Under the pieces are notes generated by a model. It was not told where the DNA came from. It made no database searches and was given only the letters and a program-made list of their open reading frames with translations. The position numbers were made by a program, and so were the translations under genes. This document shows, one piece after another, positions 52,326-61,796 of a stretch of 64,000 bases of DNA. Every line of letters starts with the position of its first letter. Position 1 is the stretch's first letter. Source of the stretch: VRUE01 sp963748075 (lineage in GTDB: Bacteria; Actinomycetota; Thermoleophilia; Solirubrobacterales; 70-9); the NCBI GenBank assembly GCA_963748075.1, contig CAVVHQ010000018.1:3832-67831 (forward strand), given 5' to 3'.

Positions 52326-53759
52326 TCAGCGGCGTAGCGCCGCCCGCCGCACCTTGCCGCTCGCCGTCTTCGGCAGCTCGGCGGCGAACTCGACGATCCG
52401 CGGGAACTTGTAGGGGGCGGTCTCGCGCTTGCAGTGCTCCTGCAGCTCGCGGGCCAGCGCCTCGCCTGGCTCGCGGCCGCGCGGCACGACGACCGCTCGC
52501 ACCACGGCGCCGCGCTCGGGATCCGGCGCGGCGACCGCGACGGCCTCGGCGACCGCAGGGTGGGAGAGCAGCGCCGACTCGACCTCGACCGGGCCGATCC
52601 GGTAGCCGGAGGAGACGATGATGTCGTCGCCGCGGCCCTCGAAGAAGAGGTGCCCGTCCTGCTCGCGGACCAGGTCGCCGGTCGGCCACCACTCGCCCTC
52701 GAAGCACTCCCCGTCGAGGTAGCGGGAGAAGAAGGTGGGGGAGGAGGAGGCGCGCAGCTGCAGTTCGCCCGCCTCGATCCGCACCTCGAACCCCGGCAGC
52801 GGCCGGCCCATCGAGCCGGGGACGACGGGTTCGCCGGTCAGGTTGCCGCTGATGTGCCCGGTCTCGGTTTGCCCGTAGCCGTCGGCCGGCTCGGCGCCCA
52901 TCGCCTCGCGGAACGCGGCGACCGTCTCCGCCCCGAGCGCCTCGCCGGCGGAGACCATGCGGCGCAGGGCGGGGAGGGGTCGCAGCGCGGTGCGCGCGGC
53001 CAGCATCCGGTACTCGGTCGGCGCCTGGCAGAGCACGTTGACGCCCAGCGCCTCGGCGAGGTCGAGCCGCTCGGCCGGATCGAAGCGGCCGTCCTGGATC
53101 ACCGCGGCGGCGCCGGTCAGCCAGGGGGCGAGGAAGACGTTGCGGGCCGACTTCGACCAGCCCGGAGCGGTGGTGCACCAGACCAGCTCGCCGGGGCGCG
53201 AGCCGAGCCACTGCTCGGCCTGGGCACGCTGTCCGGCCAGGTAGCGGTAGGCGTGGACGACGCCGCGCGGCTCGCCGGTCGTGCCGGAGGTGAAGACGAT
53301 CAGCGCCGGGTCCTCGGCGCCCATCTGCTCGACCGCCGCCGGCGTCTCCTGCGGGCGGTCCTCGTCGAGCGTCGAGGCGACTTCGCCGAGGGTGATCGCC
53401 GGCACCTCGTCCGGGATCTCGTCGAGCAGCTCCTCTTCGACGACGCACAGGGCCGGCGCCGCGGCGCTGGTGCGCAGCTCCATGTCGTGGCGGCGGAGCT
53501 GCGGGCTGCAGGGCAGCGCCACCGCTCCCATCCGCCAGCAGGCGAGCAGCGACAGCGCCCACTCGATCCGGTTGCCGGCCAGGGTCATCACGACGTCGCC
53601 GCGCCGCACCCCGCGCGCCGCGAAGGCGCCCGAAAGCCCGGCCGAGCGGGCGATCAGCTCGCCGAAGCCCCAGTCGCGACGGCGTCCCTCGGCGTCGATC
53701 GCGACGATCCCCAGCCGCGAGGCCGGCGAGCGCTCCATCACGTCCTCGACGAAGTTCAC
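52326..53759 (-). CDS. AMP-dependent acyl-CoA synthetase
   Basis: The enzyme activates an acid with ATP and CoA. It has the adenylation core motifs LIVFTSGTTGEPRGVVHAYR (A3), GYGQTETGH (A5), WWPTGDLVREQDGHLFFEGR (A7), DDIIVSSGYRIGPVEVES (A8) and the C-terminal Lys in LPKTASGKVRRAAL (A10). Medium-chain (ACSM) or acetyl-CoA synthetase-like proteins share this form. The GTG at 53759 gives a normal 477-residue protein; the frame is open further upstream through a palindrome-rich leader. Substrate unknown. Confidence 0.9.
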   Translation of the reverse strand: MNFVEDVMERSPASRLGIVAIDAEGRRRDWGFGELIARSAGLSGAFAARGVRRGDVVMTLAGNRIEWALSLLACWRMGAVALPCSPQLRRHDMELRTSAAAPALCVVEEELLDEIPDEVPAITLGEVASTLDEDRPQETPAAVEQMGAEDPALIVFTSGTTGEPRGVVHAYRYLAGQRAQAEQWLGSRPGELVWCTTAPGWSKSARNVFLAPWLTGAAAVIQDGRFDPAERLDLAEALGVNVLCQAPTEYRMLAARTALRPLPALRRMVSAGEALGAETVAAFREAMGAEPADGYGQTETGHISGNLTGEPVVPGSMGRPLPGFEVRIEAGELQLRASSSPTFFSRYLDGECFEGEWWPTGDLVREQDGHLFFEGRGDDIIVSSGYRIGPVEVESALLSHPAVAEAVAVAAPDPERGAVVRAVVVPRGREPGEALARELQEHCKRETAPYKFPRIVEFAAELPKTASGKVRRAALRR

Positions 53760-53939
53760 CTGCGGCAGTCTGCCGCAGACACGCGCTGCTACGCGCCGCG
53801 CGCCGCGCGGTAGAGGTTTGAGTCGCATAGCGGTTCGAATCTCTACCGCGCCCTCGGGTCGGCGTTCGCACTTTCCGTCCCATTGGAGAGCTAAGCGCGA
53901 ACGCCGCGGCGGGAGGGACAGCAATTGCGAACGTCGCGG
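53760..53939. repeat. Cluster of inverted and direct repeats between the acyl-CoA synthetase and a truncated regulator
   Basis: Three inverted repeats follow in order: CTGCGGCAG-T-CTGCCGCAG (53760-53778), GCGCGGTAGAG with CTCTACCGCGC (53805-53815, 53841-53851) and GGCGTTCGC with GCGAACGCC (53861-53869, 53897-53905). The last arm is repeated directly as GCGAACGTCGCGG at 53927-53939. The first abuts the synthetase start and could mask it in mRNA. Confidence 0.7.
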
Positions 53940-53941
53940 GA

Positions 53942-54453
53942 AGCTCAGGCCTCCGAGAATCCGAGGCGGAGGTGGATGCCCGCAGCGAGCTCGACCCGCC
54001 CGCCTCGACCGTCGTCTACGAGCTGACCGAGCTGGGGCGCGGGCTGGAGCGCCCGCTGCTCGAGCTGGGCCGCTGGGGGCTCAACTTCTACGGCGTCGAG
54101 GACGTCGCCGGGCTCAAGTCGTCCGGGCTGCCGAACTCGCTGCGGGTGATCCTCCAGCCGCCCCCCGGCGCCGAGCTGACCGTGCAGCTGCACAGCGAGG
54201 GGCACTCGTTTCGGTTGCGGGTCGCGAGCCGGCTCGATCGCCGCGGAGCGGGGCGAGGCGCCGGACCCCGACCTCGACCATCTCGGGCTCGCCGCGGGAC
54301 GTGGTCCGCCTGCTGGTCACCGGCGAGGAGGCGGAGAAGCTCGAGGTCGAGGGGGACCGCGGGGCGCTGGAGGAGCTGCGCGCGATGGTCGTCCTGCCCG
54401 AGCGCCTGCGCGAGGCGGCGCAGGCCGAGCTGGGAAGCGCCGCCCCGGCCTGA
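53942..54453 (+). pseudogene. 5'-truncated HxlR-type regulator with SCP2-like domain, two frameshifts
   Basis: The first block (GTG 53972) reads ELDPPASTVVYELTELGRGL, the wing of an HxlR/PadR-like winged helix, then LELGRWGLNFYG and a sterol-carrier-like domain with VILQPPPGAELTVQLHSEGH. Frameshifts near 54225 and 54275 lead through GSIAAERGEAPDPDL to ISGSPRDVVRLLVTGEEAEK and the end at 54453. The recognition helix and N-terminus are missing. The SCP2-type C-terminus is common in such regulators of fatty-acid genes. Confidence 0.72.
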
Positions 54454-54461
54454 GCTAGCGG

Positions 54462-55673
54462 CTAGCGGAGCTCGGCGGAGCTCTTGCCGAGCAGCTGACG
54501 GGCGACGATCAGCAGCTGGATCTGCTGGGTGCCCTCGAAGATGTCGAGGATCTTCGCGTCGCGGGCCCACTTCTCGAGCAGCTCGTCCTCGCCGTAGCCG
54601 GCAGCGCCGCACAGCTCGACGCAGCCGAGCGCCACCTCGACGCAGGTGCGCCCCGCCTTGGCCTTCGCCATCGAGGCCTGCAGCGAGTTGGGCCGGCTGT
54701 TGTCGGCCATCCAGGCGGCGTGCAGGGTGAGCAGGCGGGACGCCTCGTAGTCGGCCTCCATCTCGAGGAAGCGGGCGACGGCGGCGGGCTGGGAGAGGGC
54801 GGGGAGGTCGTAGTCGATCTCGACCCCCGCCTCGGCGAGCAGCTCGCGGGTCCGCTCCAGCGAGGCGCGGGTGACCCCGACCGCCATCGCCGCGACCAGC
54901 GGCCGCGTGTTGTCGAAGGTCTGCATCGCTCCGGCGAAGCCCTGCTTGACGTCGATCTCGGGGCTGCCGAGCAGCGCCTCCTTCGGCACCCGGCAGTCCT
55001 GGAGGGTGAAGTTGGCGGTGTCCGAGGCGCGGATCCCGAGCTTGTGTTCGAGCCGGTCGAGCTTCAACCCGGGGTTGTCGCGCTCGACGATGAACGACTT
55101 GATCGCGGCGCGGCCCTTGGAGCGGTCGAGCGAGGCCCAGACGACGATCAGCTCGGCGCGGTCGCCGGAGGTGACGAAGATCTTCTCGCCGTTCAGCACG
55201 TACTCGTCGCCGTCCAGCTCGGCCGTGGTGCGGATCGCGGCCGAGTCCGAGCCGGCCTCCGGCTCGGTGATCGCCATCGCCGCCCACTTGCCGCCGTAGC
55301 GCTCCAGCTGCTCCTCGCTCGCCACCGAGGCGATCGCCGAGTTGCCGAGGCCCTGGCGGGGCATCGAGAGCAGCAGGCCGACGTCGCCCCAGCACAGCTC
55401 GATGATCCCCAGCACGGTCGCCAGGTTGGAGCCGTTGCGGTTCTCGCCCTCGCCCTTGCCGGCGGACTCGCGGCGCACGCCGGCCGCGCCGGCGCCGCTG
55501 TCGCCGCCCTCGTTCATCCCGTCGATCAGCGAGGCGAGCATGTCCAGCTCCTTGGGATAGGCGTGCTCTTCCTCGTCGTAGCGGCGCGAGATCGGCCGGA
55601 AGACCTCGGTCGCGACCTGGTGGGCCTGGCTGACCAGCGGCTGGAGCTTCTTCGGTATCTCGAGGTTGATCAT
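54462..55673 (-). CDS. Acyl-CoA dehydrogenase A, copy 1
   Basis: This FAD enzyme for acyl-CoA oxidation (403 residues) has the family landmarks AAMAITEPEAGSDSAAIRTT (FAD/substrate loop), IFVTSGDRAELIVVWASLD, LDRLEHKLGIRASDTANFTL and the C-terminal AAGYGEDELLEKWARDAKIL with DIFEGTQQIQLLIVARQLLG. It starts at ATG 55673, 14 nt after the stop of the second dehydrogenase. The partner acadB suggests a heteromeric enzyme such as those used for sterol or branched acyl-CoAs. Substrate not determinable. Confidence 0.93.
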   Translation of the reverse strand: MINLEIPKKLQPLVSQAHQVATEVFRPISRRYDEEEHAYPKELDMLASLIDGMNEGGDSGAGAAGVRRESAGKGEGENRNGSNLATVLGIIELCWGDVGLLLSMPRQGLGNSAIASVASEEQLERYGGKWAAMAITEPEAGSDSAAIRTTAELDGDEYVLNGEKIFVTSGDRAELIVVWASLDRSKGRAAIKSFIVERDNPGLKLDRLEHKLGIRASDTANFTLQDCRVPKEALLGSPEIDVKQGFAGAMQTFDNTRPLVAAMAVGVTRASLERTRELLAEAGVEIDYDLPALSQPAAVARFLEMEADYEASRLLTLHAAWMADNSRPNSLQASMAKAKAGRTCVEVALGCVELCGAAGYGEDELLEKWARDAKILDIFEGTQQIQLLIVARQLLGKSSAELR

Positions 55674-55687
55674 CGTCTCGGGTCGCT

Positions 55688-57019
55688 CTAGACGAGCAGG
55701 GCGCCCTCCATGACGCCCGCTGCGCGGAGGTCGCGGTACCAGCGCTCGACCGGGTGCTCCTTGACGAAGCCGTGGCCGCCGAGCAGCTGCACGCCCGCCG
55801 AGCCGATCGCCATCCCCTTGGCGGCGCAGAGCCGCCGGGCCAGGGCCGCCTCGCGGGCGAAGCCGTCGCCCCGGTCGGCACGGCCGGCCGCGCGGTAGAC
55901 GGCGAGCCGCATCCCGTCGGCCTCGATGCCGATCTCGGAGACCGCGAAGGCGACCGCCTGGCGGTTGGAGATCGGCTCGCCGAAGGCGCTGCGCTCCTTG
56001 ACGTAGGGGATGACGTAGTCGAGGACGGCCTGCGAGGCGCCGACCGCGAGCGCGCTCCAGGCCAGCCGCGCCCGCTGCACGCATTCGGCGTAGGCGTCGC
56101 GCCCGCCCTCGCCGAGCAGCGCCGCGCCCGGCAGGCGGACGCCCTCGAGCAGCAGGCGACCGGTCGCGGCGGGGCGCAGGCCCATCGCCGGCTCCGGCTC
56201 GACCGCGAGGCCATCGGCGCCCGACTCGACCACGAACAGCGCCGGGCCGAGCTCCTCGGCCGCGGCGGCGAGGACGAACAGCTCGCAGTCGGCGGCGCGG
56301 GCGACCAGCGACTTGGCGCCGTCGAGCACCCAGTCCTCGCCGTCGCGGCGCGCCTTCGTCTCCAGCGCCAGCGGGTCGAACAGCGGCCGCGGCTCGAGCA
56401 GCGCCAGCGCCGCGGCCGGCACGTCCTCGCCGCTGAAGGCGGGCAGGTAGGTGGCCTGCTGCTCGGCCGTGCCCCAGTGGCCGATCGCGGTCGCGACCGC
56501 GCCCGGGGCGAGCGCCGCGTAGGCGATCCCCATGTCGCCGCCCGCGAGCGCCTCGCCGACCAGCGCGCTGGTCACCGCCGCCTGCTCGCGCATCGGGCCG
56601 CCCAGCTCCTCGGGGACGCCGAGCGTGTTGACGCCCAGCTCGTCGACCTGGGAGAGCAGCTCGGCCGGCGTCGCGCACGCGGCGTCGGCCGCCTGCGCGG
56701 CGGGCCGCACCTCCGCGGCGGCGAAGTCGCGCACCGCCTCCTGGAACATCTGCTGCTCGTCGTCGGGGGTGACGTCGAACAGGGCGCGCGGCTTGGCGGC
56801 CGCCTGGCGCGTTGGCCGGGCCAGCTTCTGCGCCGCCTTGAAGGTGCGCCCGGCGGCGGTCGCCGTGCGGAAGCCCTCCTTGCTGCTCCGGAACAGCGCC
56901 CGCTCGACTGGCTTGCGGGCCTTGATCCTGTCCAGCAGGTCGGAGCCGGCGAGCCAGTTGAGCGCCCGCAGGCCGAGCCCCATGCCGCGCTCCGCCACTC
57001 CCTTGTCGTTGCCGTTCAC
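55688..57019 (-). CDS. Acyl-CoA dehydrogenase B, copy 1
   Basis: The 443-residue protein is a divergent acyl-CoA dehydrogenase with a 90-residue N-terminal extension (NWLAGSDLLDRIKARKPVER). The core includes LALLEPRPLFDPLALETKAR, in place of the usual TEPxAGSD loop, and the C-terminal AIGSAGVQLLGGHGFVKEHP and VERWYRDLRAAGVMEGALLV. The altered active-site loop suggests a structural partner of acadA. It starts at GTG 57019 after AGGAGGAGGG and overlaps the maoC stop. Confidence 0.9.
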   Translation of the reverse strand: MNGNDKGVAERGMGLGLRALNWLAGSDLLDRIKARKPVERALFRSSKEGFRTATAAGRTFKAAQKLARPTRQAAAKPRALFDVTPDDEQQMFQEAVRDFAAAEVRPAAQAADAACATPAELLSQVDELGVNTLGVPEELGGPMREQAAVTSALVGEALAGGDMGIAYAALAPGAVATAIGHWGTAEQQATYLPAFSGEDVPAAALALLEPRPLFDPLALETKARRDGEDWVLDGAKSLVARAADCELFVLAAAAEELGPALFVVESGADGLAVEPEPAMGLRPAATGRLLLEGVRLPGAALLGEGGRDAYAECVQRARLAWSALAVGASQAVLDYVIPYVKERSAFGEPISNRQAVAFAVSEIGIEADGMRLAVYRAAGRADRGDGFAREAALARRLCAAKGMAIGSAGVQLLGGHGFVKEHPVERWYRDLRAAGVMEGALLV

Positions 57020-58020
57020 CCCTCCTCCTTCTCGCCGCTGGTTCGGTCCGCCGGCTTGCGGTCGTAGTTGTTCTCGGTATGCGGGAGCAAGTACGACCGC
57101 AATGGGGGCCGCACACGACCTTCGACGTGGGGGGTATGGCGCTTCGCGTCGCGCACCGCGAAGCCGATCTCCTCGCCCCCCGCGTCGCTGAGGAACTCGA
57201 CCCGGGCGGGCAGCACGATCGGCTTGCGGAACCGCACCTCGACCGCGAAGGCGTCGGGCAGGCGGCCCGCGAGCGCCGCCAGGCAGCGCGCCTTGGTCCA
57301 CATCCCGTGCGCGATCGCCCCCGGGAAGCCGAGCGGCCTGGCGGTCAGCGCGTGCATGTGGATCGGGTTGCGGTCGCCGGAGACGGCGGCGTAGCGGCGG
57401 CCGAGGTCGCCACCGAGCCGCCACTCGGCGCTCGGCGTCGGGCCGGGTTCATCGGCAGCGCCCTCCTCCGCCTCCCCATGAGGTCGTATTTCTTCTCGCA
57501 TACCGGGCGAAACTGCGACATCACCTTGGGAGGGGCCGCGGCGCAGCATCGTGCTGACCGACTCCCAGGCCTTCTGGCGTCCGCTCCAGGCCTCGGTGAG
57601 CAGGCCGAAGGTGCGCCCGCGCGGGTGCGGCTCGAGCTTGCTCGGGCGGACGCGGAGCTTCAGCTCCTCGCCCAGGCCGATCGGCCGGTGCTGGACGATC
57701 CGGTTCTCGACGTGGACCAGGCCGACCGCGCCGAAGGGGAAGCTGCCGTCGGCCATCACCGCCAGGTGCAGCGGGAAGGCGAGCACGTGCGGGTAGGTGG
57801 GCGGCAGGCTGTCGCGCAGCGAGAAGCCGCAGACCTTGGCGTAGGCGGCCACCTTCTCGGGGTCGGGCCGCACTCCCGGCAAAACCAGCTCGGTGTCGGG
57901 GACCTCCTCGCCGCGGCCCGGCACGAAGGGCAGCAGCGAGGCGCCGGGGATCAGCGGCGCCGCGGCGCGCGCGTAGAGCGGCAGGACGCTGGGCGGGCTG
58001 TCGAGCGTCCGCGTCGCCAT
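57016..58020 (-). CDS. MaoC-like enoyl-CoA/3-hydroxyacyl-thioester dehydratase, copy 1
   Basis: This double hotdog protein (334 residues) has an N-terminal hotdog (LPPTYPHVLAFPLHLAVMAD) and a catalytic C-terminal hotdog with YAAVSGDRNPIHMHALTARP and GFPGAIAHGMWTKARCLAAL, the D-x-N-P-I-H hydratase motif. It matches HtdX/MFE-2 type dehydratases placed beside fabG4 in mycobacteria. The ATG at 58020 is 62 nt after the fabG4 stop. Likely role: hydration of enoyl-thioesters in fatty-acid or sterol-chain metabolism. Confidence 0.9.
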   Translation of the reverse strand: MATRTLDSPPSVLPLYARAAAPLIPGASLLPFVPGRGEEVPDTELVLPGVRPDPEKVAAYAKVCGFSLRDSLPPTYPHVLAFPLHLAVMADGSFPFGAVGLVHVENRIVQHRPIGLGEELKLRVRPSKLEPHPRGRTFGLLTEAWSGRQKAWESVSTMLRRGPSQGDVAVSPGMREEIRPHGEAEEGAADEPGPTPSAEWRLGGDLGRRYAAVSGDRNPIHMHALTARPLGFPGAIAHGMWTKARCLAALAGRLPDAFAVEVRFRKPIVLPARVEFLSDAGGEEIGFAVRDAKRHTPHVEGRVRPPLRSYLLPHTENNYDRKPADRTSGEKEEG

Positions 58021-58082
58021 CAGATGGTCGACCCCCTGCTCAAGCGCGTCATCCAGGTGTGCGGGGTTGGGGGGTTGATCAT

Positions 58083-59180
58083 CTAAGCCCCCAGCAGGCT
58101 CTGGCCGCAGACCCGGACCACGTTGCCGTTGACGCCAGTCGAGGCGGGGCTGGCGAACCAGGCGATCGTCTCGGCAACGTCGACCGGCAGGCCGCCCTGC
58201 GACATGCTGTTCATCCGCCGCCCCGCTTCGCGCAGGGCAAGCGGCATCTTCGCGGTCATCTGCGTCTCGATGAAGCCGGGGGCGACCGCGTTGATCGTCG
58301 CGCCGCGCTCCGCCAGGGAGGGCGCCAGCGCCTCGACCATGCCGATTACGCCCGCCTTCGAGGTCGCGTAGTTGGTCTGCCCCGCGTTGCCGGCGATGCC
58401 GCTCAGCGAGGAGACGCAGACGATCCGCCCGTTGTCGCGCAGCAGGCCGCGGAAGAGCAGCTCGTCGTCGATCCGCTCCTCGCTGGAGAGGTTGACCTCG
58501 AGCAGCGAGGTCCAGCGCTCCTCGGGCATCTTCGCGATCGTCCGGTCGCGGGTGACGCCGGCGTTGTGGACGACCACGTCGACGCCGTCGTCCAGCCGCT
58601 CGGCGATCTTCGCCGGGGCATCCTCGCCGGTGATGTCCAGCTCGATCGTCTTGGCGCCGAGCCGCGCCGCGACCTTCGCCAGATCGTCGCCGAGGGCGGG
58701 GACGTCGAGCAGCACCAGCTTGGCGCCGTCGCGGTGCAGGGTCTCGGCGATCGCCTCGCCGATCCCGCGCGAGGCGCCGGTGACCAGCGCCACCTTGCCC
58801 GCCAGCGGTCGGTCCCAATCGACTTGCGGCGTCTTCGCGACGCCCGGCCCGACCTCGATCACCTGGCCGGAGACGTAGGCCGAGCGGGGGGAGAGGAGGA
58901 AGCGCAGGGTGGACTCGAGCTGGTCCTCGGCGCCGGCGGCGACGTGGACGAGCTGCACGGCGATGCCGCGGCCGACCTCCTTGCCGAGCGAGCGGGTGAA
59001 CCCCTCCAGGGCGCGCTGCGCGGTCGCCTCGCGCGGCGCCAGGCCGGCCGGCGGCGTGCCCAGCACGACGACGCGACCGCAGCGCTCGACCCGCCCCACG
59101 TTGGGGTGGAAGAAGCGCTGCAGCTCGACCAGCTCGGTCGAGTCGGAGATCCCGGTTGCGTCGAAGAGCAGGGCGTGCAC
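58083..59180 (-). CDS. FabG4-type 3-oxoacyl reductase, copy 1, 5'-truncated by the duplication junction
   Basis: The SDR half is complete: KVALVTGASRGIGEAIAETL, VVHNAGVTRDR, the catalytic VSSLSGIAGNAGQTNYATSK (Ser, Tyr, Lys) and APGFIETQM. Upstream, about 100 residues of a flavodoxin-like N-terminal domain remain (HALLFDATGISDSTELVELQ), but full HMwFabG proteins are about 450 residues. Homology to copy 2 stops near 59244, where sequence switches to the end of acadA copy 2. The nearest start is GTG 59180. It may still fold as a reductase but has lost its promoter-proximal end. Confidence 0.82.
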   Translation of the reverse strand: MHALLFDATGISDSTELVELQRFFHPNVGRVERCGRVVVLGTPPAGLAPREATAQRALEGFTRSLGKEVGRGIAVQLVHVAAGAEDQLESTLRFLLSPRSAYVSGQVIEVGPGVAKTPQVDWDRPLAGKVALVTGASRGIGEAIAETLHRDGAKLVLLDVPALGDDLAKVAARLGAKTIELDITGEDAPAKIAERLDDGVDVVVHNAGVTRDRTIAKMPEERWTSLLEVNLSSEERIDDELLFRGLLRDNGRIVCVSSLSGIAGNAGQTNYATSKAGVIGMVEALAPSLAERGATINAVAPGFIETQMTAKMPLALREAGRRMNSMSQGGLPVDVAETIAWFASPASTGVNGNVVRVCGQSLLGA

Positions 59181-59243
59181 CGGGCTGTCCGATCTCCGCG
59201 GCCGCGGGGCGCCGATCTCGACCGCGACGTTCTCCAGCCGCTT

Positions 59244-60450
59244 GGCGCTCCGCGGAGCTCTTGCCGAGCAGCTGACGGGCGACGATCAGCAGCTGGATCT
59301 GCTGGGTGCCCTCGAAGATGTCGAGGATCTTCGCGTCGCGGGCCCACTTCTCCAGCAGCTCGTCCTCGCCGTAGCCGGCGGCGCCGCAGAGCTCGACGCA
59401 GCCGAGCGCGACGTCGACGCAGGTGCGGCCCGCCTTCGCCTTCGCCATCGAGGCCTGCAGCGAGTTCGGCTTGCTGTTGTCGGCCATCCAGGCGGCCTGC
59501 AGGGTCAGCAGGCGGGCCGCCTCGTAGTCGGCCTCCATCTCCAGGAAGCGGGCGACGGCGGCGGGCTGCGAGAGGGCCGGGCGGTCGTAGTCGATCTCGA
59601 CCCCGGCCTCGGCGAGCAGCTCGCGGGTCCGCTCCAGCGCGGCGCGGGCGACGCCGACCGCCATCGCCGCGACCAGCGGGCGGGTGTTGTCGAAGGTCTG
59701 CATCGCCCCGGCGAAACCCTGCTTGACGTCGATCTCGGGGCTGCCGAGCAGGGCCTCCTTCGGCACCCGGCAGTCCTGGAGGGTGAAGTTGGCGGTGTCG
59801 GAGGCGCGGATCCCGAGCTTGTGCTCGAGCCGGTCGAGCTTCAGCCCGGGGTTGTCGCGCTCGACGATGAACGACTTGATCGCGGCCCGGCCCTTGGAGC
59901 GGTCGAGCGTGGCCCAGACGACGATCAGCTCGGCGCGGTCGCCGGAGGTGACGAAGATCTTCTCGCCGTTGAGCACGTACTCGTCGCCGTCGAGCTCGGC
60001 CGTGGTGCGGATCGAGGCCGAGTCCGAGCCGGCCTCCGGCTCGGTGATCGCCATCGCCGCCCACTTGCCGCCGTAGCGCTCCAGCTGCTCCTCGCTCGCC
60101 ACCGAGGCGATCGCCGAGTTGCCGAGGCCCTGGCGGGGCATCGAGAGCAGCAGGCCGACGTCGCCCCAGCACAGCTCGATGATCCCCAGCACGGTCGCCA
60201 GGTTGGAGCCGTTGCGGTTCTCGCCCTCGCCCTTGCCGTCGGACTCGCGGCGCACGCCGGCGGCGCCGGCGCCGCTGTCGCCGCCCTCGTTCATCCCGTC
60301 GATCAGCGAGGCGAGCATGTCGAGCTCCTTCGGGTAGGCGTGCTCGGCCTCGTCGTACTTGCGCGAGATCGGCCGGAAGACCTCGGTCGCGACCTGGTGG
60401 GCCTGGCTGACCAGCGGCTGGAACTTCTTCGGTATCTCGAGGTTGATCAT
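59244..60450 (-). CDS. Acyl-CoA dehydrogenase A, copy 2, lacking its own stop codon
   Basis: Starting at ATG 60450, the product matches copy 1 nearly residue for residue (MINLEIPKKFQPLVSQAHQV, ITEPEAGSDSASIRTTAEL, to LLGKSSAE). Where copy 1 ends with LR and TAG, the frame passes into the truncated fabG4 of copy 1 in the wrong frame and stays open all the way to the maoC stop at 57016. The true protein end is therefore undefined; I mark the end of homology. The enzyme core is intact. Confidence 0.85.
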
Positions 60451-60464
60451 CGTCTCCTTTCGCT

Positions 60465-61775
60465 CTAGACGAGCAGGGCGCCCTCCATGACGCCCGCTGC
60501 GCGGAGGTCGCGGTACCAGCGCTCGACCGGGTGCTCCTTGACGAAGCCGTGGCCGCCGAGCAGCTGCACGCCTTCGGAGCCGATCGCCATTCCCTTGGCG
60601 GCGCAGAGCCGGCGGGCCAGGGCCGCCTCGCGGGCGAAGTCCTTGCCCTGGTCGGCGCGTCCGGCCGCCCGGTAGGTGGCGAGCCGCATGCCGTCGGTCT
60701 CGATGCCGATTTCGGCGACGCCGAAGGCGACGGCCTGGCGGTTGGAGATCGGCTCGCCGAAGGCGGTGCGCTCGTTGACGTAGGGGATGACGTAGTCGAG
60801 GACCGCCTGCGAGGCGCCGACCGCGAGCGCGCACCAGGCGATCCGCGCCCGCTGCACGCACTCGGCGTAGGCGTCGCGACCGCCCTCGCCGAGCAGCGCC
60901 TCGCCGGGCAGGCGGACGCCCTCGAGCAGCAGCCGGCCGGTCGCGGCGGGGCGCAGCCCCATCGCCGGCTCCGGCTCGACCGAGAGCCCGTCGCCGCCGG
61001 ACTCGATCACGAACAGCGCCGGGCCGAGGCCCTCGGCCTCGGCGGCGACGACGAACAGCTCGCAGTCCGCGGCGCGGGCGACCAGCGACTTGGCGCCGTC
61101 GAGCACCCAGTCCTCACCGTCGCGGCGCGCCTTCGTCTCCAGCTTCAGCGGGTCGAACAGCGGCCGCGGCTCGAGCAGCGCCAGCGCCGCGGCGGGCACG
61201 TCCTCGCCGCTGAAGGCCGGCAGGTAGGTGGCCTGCTGCTCGGCCGTGCCCCAGTGGCCGATCGCGGTCGCGACCGCGCCGGGGGCGAGCGCCGCGTAGG
61301 CGATCCCCATGTCGCCGTGGGCGAGCGCCTCGGCGACCAGCACGCTGGTCACCGCCGCCTGCTCGTGCATCACGCCGCCGAGCTCCTCGGGGACGCCGAG
61401 CATGTTGACGCCGAGCTCGTCGACCTGGGAGAGCAGCTCGGCCGGGGTCGCGCACTCGGCGTCGGCCTCCTGCGCGGCGGGCCGCACCTTCGCCGCGGCG
61501 AAGTCGCGCACCGCCTCCTGGAACATCTGCTGCTCCTCGTCGGGGGTGACGTCGAACAGGGCGCGCGGCTTGCCGGCCGCCTGGCGCGCCGGCCTGGCCA
61601 GCTTCTGCGCGGCCTTGAAGGTGCGCCCGGCGGCGGTCGCCGTGCGGAAGCCGTCCTTGCTGCTCCGGAACAGCGCCCGCTCGACCTGTTTGCGGGCCCT
61701 GATCCTGTCCAGCAGGTCGGAGCCGGCGAGCCAGTTGAGCGCCCGCAGGCCGAGCCCCATGCTGCGCTCGGCCAC
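60465..61775 (-). CDS. Acyl-CoA dehydrogenase B, copy 2
   Basis: Paralog of the copy-1 gene, with the same 90-residue extension and the same LLEPRPLFDPLKLETKAR loop and VERWYRDLRAAGVMEGALLV end. The GTG at 61775 (VAERSMGLGLRALNW) is used because upstream of it a small insertion, relative to copy 1, shifts the frame of the expected VNGNDKG start. Length is 436 residues. Otherwise intact. Confidence 0.88.
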   Translation of the reverse strand: MAERSMGLGLRALNWLAGSDLLDRIRARKQVERALFRSSKDGFRTATAAGRTFKAAQKLARPARQAAGKPRALFDVTPDEEQQMFQEAVRDFAAAKVRPAAQEADAECATPAELLSQVDELGVNMLGVPEELGGVMHEQAAVTSVLVAEALAHGDMGIAYAALAPGAVATAIGHWGTAEQQATYLPAFSGEDVPAAALALLEPRPLFDPLKLETKARRDGEDWVLDGAKSLVARAADCELFVVAAEAEGLGPALFVIESGGDGLSVEPEPAMGLRPAATGRLLLEGVRLPGEALLGEGGRDAYAECVQRARIAWCALAVGASQAVLDYVIPYVNERTAFGEPISNRQAVAFGVAEIGIETDGMRLATYRAAGRADQGKDFAREAALARRLCAAKGMAIGSEGVQLLGGHGFVKEHPVERWYRDLRAAGVMEGALLV

Positions 61776-61796
61776 TCCCTTGTCGGTGTCTGCCGT

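Larger units (their letters stand above)
54465..59244 (-). repeat. Tandem duplication, copy 1 (fabG4-maoC-acadB-acadA)
   Basis: The block carrying acadA, acadB, maoC and fabG4 is repeated immediately to the right with the same order, strand and spacing. The two copies are highly similar but differ at many scattered bases, so they are real diverged copies. The junction lies near 59244. Confidence 0.9.
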
